From Rhynchonema sp. JSB1_4 (lineage: Eukaryota; Nematoda; Chromadorea; Monhysterida; Xyalidae), in contig JASAMV010008803.1 of assembly GCA_030248065.1 (NCBI GenBank), positions 1 through 64,000 on the forward strand: a DNA stretch of 64,000 bases, in the 5' to 3' direction. This document shows positions 61,521-64,000 of this stretch, piece after piece. Positions within the stretch are counted from its first letter, which is position 1, and each line of letters begins with the position of its first letter. The position numbers and the translations under genes were made by a program. The notes beneath the pieces are model-generated. The model worked only from the letters and a program-made list of their open reading frames with translations. It was not told where the DNA came from and made no database searches.

Positions 61521-62827
61521 TCACGGTTGTTGTTGGGGCAACATCAACAGCACCATGGTTTGTGCGGCCGAGTATTCCTTGCTGGCATCGTCCTTCGGCT
61601 TCGCTGCCTCTTTCGCTGCCTTCCAACCTTTCACACAATCGGGCGGTGCTGCAAACGGACTAATGTTGGTCATGTTTGACTTTACGCAAAAAACTATATG
61701 ATATTGATGCCGTGCGAGCAGCACTTGATCGTAAACACATGTTTTCCAAGAAAAACGGGGTACAGACAAAACAGCGGGTACTGAAGGCGCCTACTTTGGC
61801 CGTCAGGCCTAGTAGGTTTAGGGTTAGGCTTTGGCTTGTGATTAGGCTTAGGCTTAAGCCTACTCTGTCCCCAGCAAATATTTATTTAGGTGGCTGCTGG
61901 CTTTGAAAACCGCTGTTTTGGGCCCGCTCTTTAGTCACCTGCTGTTTTGTCCGTGACAGAAAAAACCGTTCATAAAGCGTCTGGGCCATATAGGATTTCA
62001 GTCTGGTGACAACAACTTAGCAACGCAAAGGCACGTCTGGAAGTTTTTTAAAGGATTTTTGTACTGCGGCAAGAATTTTGCGTGATCGAAAGCCTGTGGG
62101 CTCCGATCGCAAGGGTGGTTCAAACATATAACATCACTATGTATGTAGGTTAGGGCGGACTTAGGTTGAACACGGAACACGGAACACGGAAATAATTTAC
62201 ATACAAACCAGTTTCATGGATTTCCGTGTCACGGAAATATTTCCGTGCACATTCCGTGATATTCCGTGATTTTCAAAATTTTATCACGGAACACGGAAAT
62301 ATTTCCGTGTTCCGTGTTCCGTGTTCAACCTAAGTCCGCCCTAAAGGATGTGCACTGCCAATATGCGTGTAAATGGACTTCGAATGCTGCTAACAGGTGA
62401 TACCAGGGTTCTTTCTGGGGATTCTGAATGTGGGCATTGTTTTTAGGTCCACGTACATTTGGTGCAAGAAACAGGACAATGTTGAGCTCTGATCCACCGT
62501 TGTATGATTCAAAAATGCAACTATTGGACCGTGTCTCCCGTTCCCAAGTCGACCGTATAATTACATTCGTAGTCTTAAAATTATTCTCCCAATTAGCACC
62601 ATCGTCAAGTTTCTCTCTTGTGCACACTCTACACTCCAGTCCAGCATGCGCTGTACTAATATTACAAATTTATTATCGTTTACTACCAGAAAGTATGCAC
62701 CGACCAACAACACAGCTCAGCACCTCGCCCTCATCGCCCCACGCCGTACAGAATTTGCCGTCATCATTGTTGCAATCGGCGACCGTGCCGCATTTCGGGT
62801 AATCTTTCGCATCCGGCACCTTTTGCG
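61521..62827 (-). CDS. cysteine-rich protein, two 3' exons
   Basis: Exon 62687-62827 follows TTTCCAG and encodes KVPDAKDYPKCGTVADCNND and KFCTAWGDEGEVLSCVVGRC. Exon 61521-61648 encodes APPDCVKGWKAAKEAAKPKD and an Ala/Gln-rich end (MLMLPQQQP region) to TGA. Donor and acceptor phases match (…CILS|APPDC). The Cys spacing resembles the EB-like modules of nematode extracellular proteins, but I do not assign a family. The 5' end is unresolved: a tiny exon with ATGGTGTCAG before GTACGT at about 62897 would fit the phase. The 1,038-base intron contains the CACGGAA palindrome and the telomere-like repeat. Confidence 0.5.
61824..61860. repeat. short interstitial TTAGGC (nematode telomere) repeat
   Basis: TTAGGC occurs at 61824, 61842 and 61848, the last two in tandem, followed by TTAAGCC. 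It is preceded by TTTAGGG. This is a degenerate trace, not a telomere. Confidence 0.5.
62150..62344. mobile_element. 195-base palindromic element built of CACGGAA words
   Basis: It starts TTAGGGCGGACTTAGGTTGA and ends with the inverse, GTCCGCCCTAA, at 62344. The arms match perfectly for over 30 bases and run into CACGGAA / TTCCGTG iterations that fill the centre. It would form one long hairpin. It lies in the intron of the cysteine-rich gene at 61521-62827. Confidence 0.8.
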
Positions 62828-63104
62828 CTGGAAATGTAATTTTGTTCAAACCAGGTTTTAGAAAAAGTCTACCAGAAGCCACGATATGAAAAACGTACCT
62901 GACACCATGTTCTAAAAAAACAAACGTGCTGGAAACCATTTTCAGAGAGCTCAAAGGCATGACTTTGGTCGCTGACGGAAACATTCTTTTCCGTGCACAG
63001 CCCAGAGTTGTATAGGTACAGCCATCTAAATATGGATAAAATGAAGAATGAAGAACTGACAAGTGACAACATCTGTCACTATTTGCTGCAATAGTACGAG
63101 CCAT

Positions 63105-63990
63105 AACTACTTGGGGGCCCTATGGGCCCATAGGGCCCATAGTGTTGGAGATAAAATGCAGATTTGTCCAAAAAGGCAGAAATAAGAATTGAAATTGCAG
63201 GGTGTCAACCATGTATTTCCACGTGCATTAGAATTGTGACAAATGCTGATTTTTTGCGTTTTGTTACGGCGCATATCTGCATTTGACCAGCTGTGGGCCC
63301 CCAGGTAGCAACTAGCAATTTCTGCAATTGTAATGTATTAACTTTCGCCCGCGCGCGAATTATCCATTTTTGGGGCCCCATGGGCCCCCAAATCTATCCA
63401 TATTTTGTTTTTCATGCAAATTTGTGTCACTGCGTTTGCACGTGCATCCGGTTGTGCATGCCGCGTGCACGCGCGTGCACCAGACTGTCCTTTGAAGTGA
63501 CAAATGAATAAAATGACAATTGAAAAATATCAGTGGGGCGGAATTTCATTCTCATGATGTATTGAGACCACCCAATTGTCGCCTTCACCATAGGGGTCGT
63601 CTTCGGGTTCCTTGCACTCCGTGATGTGCACGTACGGGTACCGCTTGAACACGCACTGGTGGTCAAAGTGCACGACATGATGAGCTTGCACCATTATTAC
63701 ATTATCTTTATCTCAAGAAACATGCGCCATAGCGCATGCATGCAGATGTTAGCGCGTGCACATTTCTACCTGGGGGCCAACGCTTTTTCACATACATTTA
63801 TACCTGGGGGCCGAAAGCTTGCGAGGCCCACCTTGTGGCTGGGCCCGATGGGCCCCCTGGGGCCTCTGGGCTACAAGCAGTTATGCCCTACTACTCCTCC
63901 CCCTCCACGAATCTGTCGCGATGCTAAGGCCCCAGATCTGCTGCGATATATCCGTGACGGAATTTTTGCGCGATACTGTCGCGGGCCCCT
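63105..63990. repeat. scattered GGGCCC / GGGGCC word clusters
   Basis: Clusters of GGGCCCATAGGGCCCA type occur at 63114-63141, 63295-63305, 63370-63392, 63770-63860 and 63983-63990. They look like parts of one or more iterated-word elements, cut by the window edge and interrupted by a coding-like exon. Boundaries cannot be set. Confidence 0.4.
63530..63694 (-). CDS. short open frame, probable 3' exon of an unidentified gene
   Basis: From ATG at 63694 the frame reads MVQAHHVVHFDHQCVFKRYP, then HITECKEPEDDPYGEGDNWV, and ends ENEIPPH and TGA, 54 residues in all. The composition is acidic and aromatic, with two Cys. It looks like genuine protein sequence, but no upstream exon or family was recognised. 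The ATG may be internal to a longer spliced gene extending right. Confidence 0.35.
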   Translation of the reverse strand: MVQAHHVVHFDHQCVFKRYPYVHITECKEPEDDPYGEGDNWVVSIHHENEIPPH

Positions 63991-64000
63991 TAATTCCGTT

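Noticed and set aside
61824..61860. Reading the TTAGGC copies as a true chromosome end
   Set aside because: Only two tandem units, with genes and elements continuing on both sides.

Overview
This is eukaryotic DNA, almost certainly from a nematode. Short GT-AG introns end in the TTTTCAG acceptor typical of nematodes, and I could match reading phase across many junctions. Two neighbouring genes encode ShKT (SXC) domains, and a short tandem of the nematode telomere hexamer TTAGGC lies near the right end. The species cannot be named from the sequence. No bacterial, phage, CRISPR or rRNA features were seen, and no tRNA was recognised by eye.

Layout. (1) 1-9.3 kb holds compact minus-strand genes: the 5' part of a nicotinamidase (pnc-1-like) gene cut by the window edge, a two-exon 52-residue protein, a three-exon secreted cysteine-rich protein, and a complete seven-exon TRIM-type RING/B-box/coiled-coil protein (393 residues). 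The TRIM model was assembled from splice sites with phases that agree at every junction. (2) 10.0-52.3 kb is one giant plus-strand gene, the orthologue of the E3 ubiquitin ligase UBR4 (Drosophila poe/pushover). It appears complete from ATG to TAA in roughly 100 small exons, with UBR box, a later Cys-rich zinc cluster and the C-terminal hemi-RING region. The TRIM gene and UBR4 are arranged head to head, 716 bp apart, so two ubiquitin ligase genes may share a divergent promoter. (3) 52.3-64 kb is repeat-rich, with small minus-strand genes for secreted or cysteine-rich proteins: a PAN/Apple-like gene, two tandem ShKT genes (one with a frameshifted second domain), a two-exon Cys-rich gene, and one unidentified short ORF.

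Structure beyond genes. The strongest unexplained signal is an 11-mer, TGATGTTTCAC / GTGAAACATCA. Its 10-base core occurs 19 times on both strands, against about 0.1 expected. Most copies lie in introns, often just inside the 5' splice site, but five lie in UBR4 exons and are read in different frames. The second is a set of inverted-repeat elements, each with an interior built from one short word and its complement (GCGTGCAC, GCGTTAGC, GGGAAATTTCCC, GCGGATTAGC, CACGGAA, possibly GGGCCC); two of them share a boundary sequence despite different words. Several smaller dispersed intron modules are also described. All gene models are read by eye from splice signals; transcript data would decide uncertain ends.
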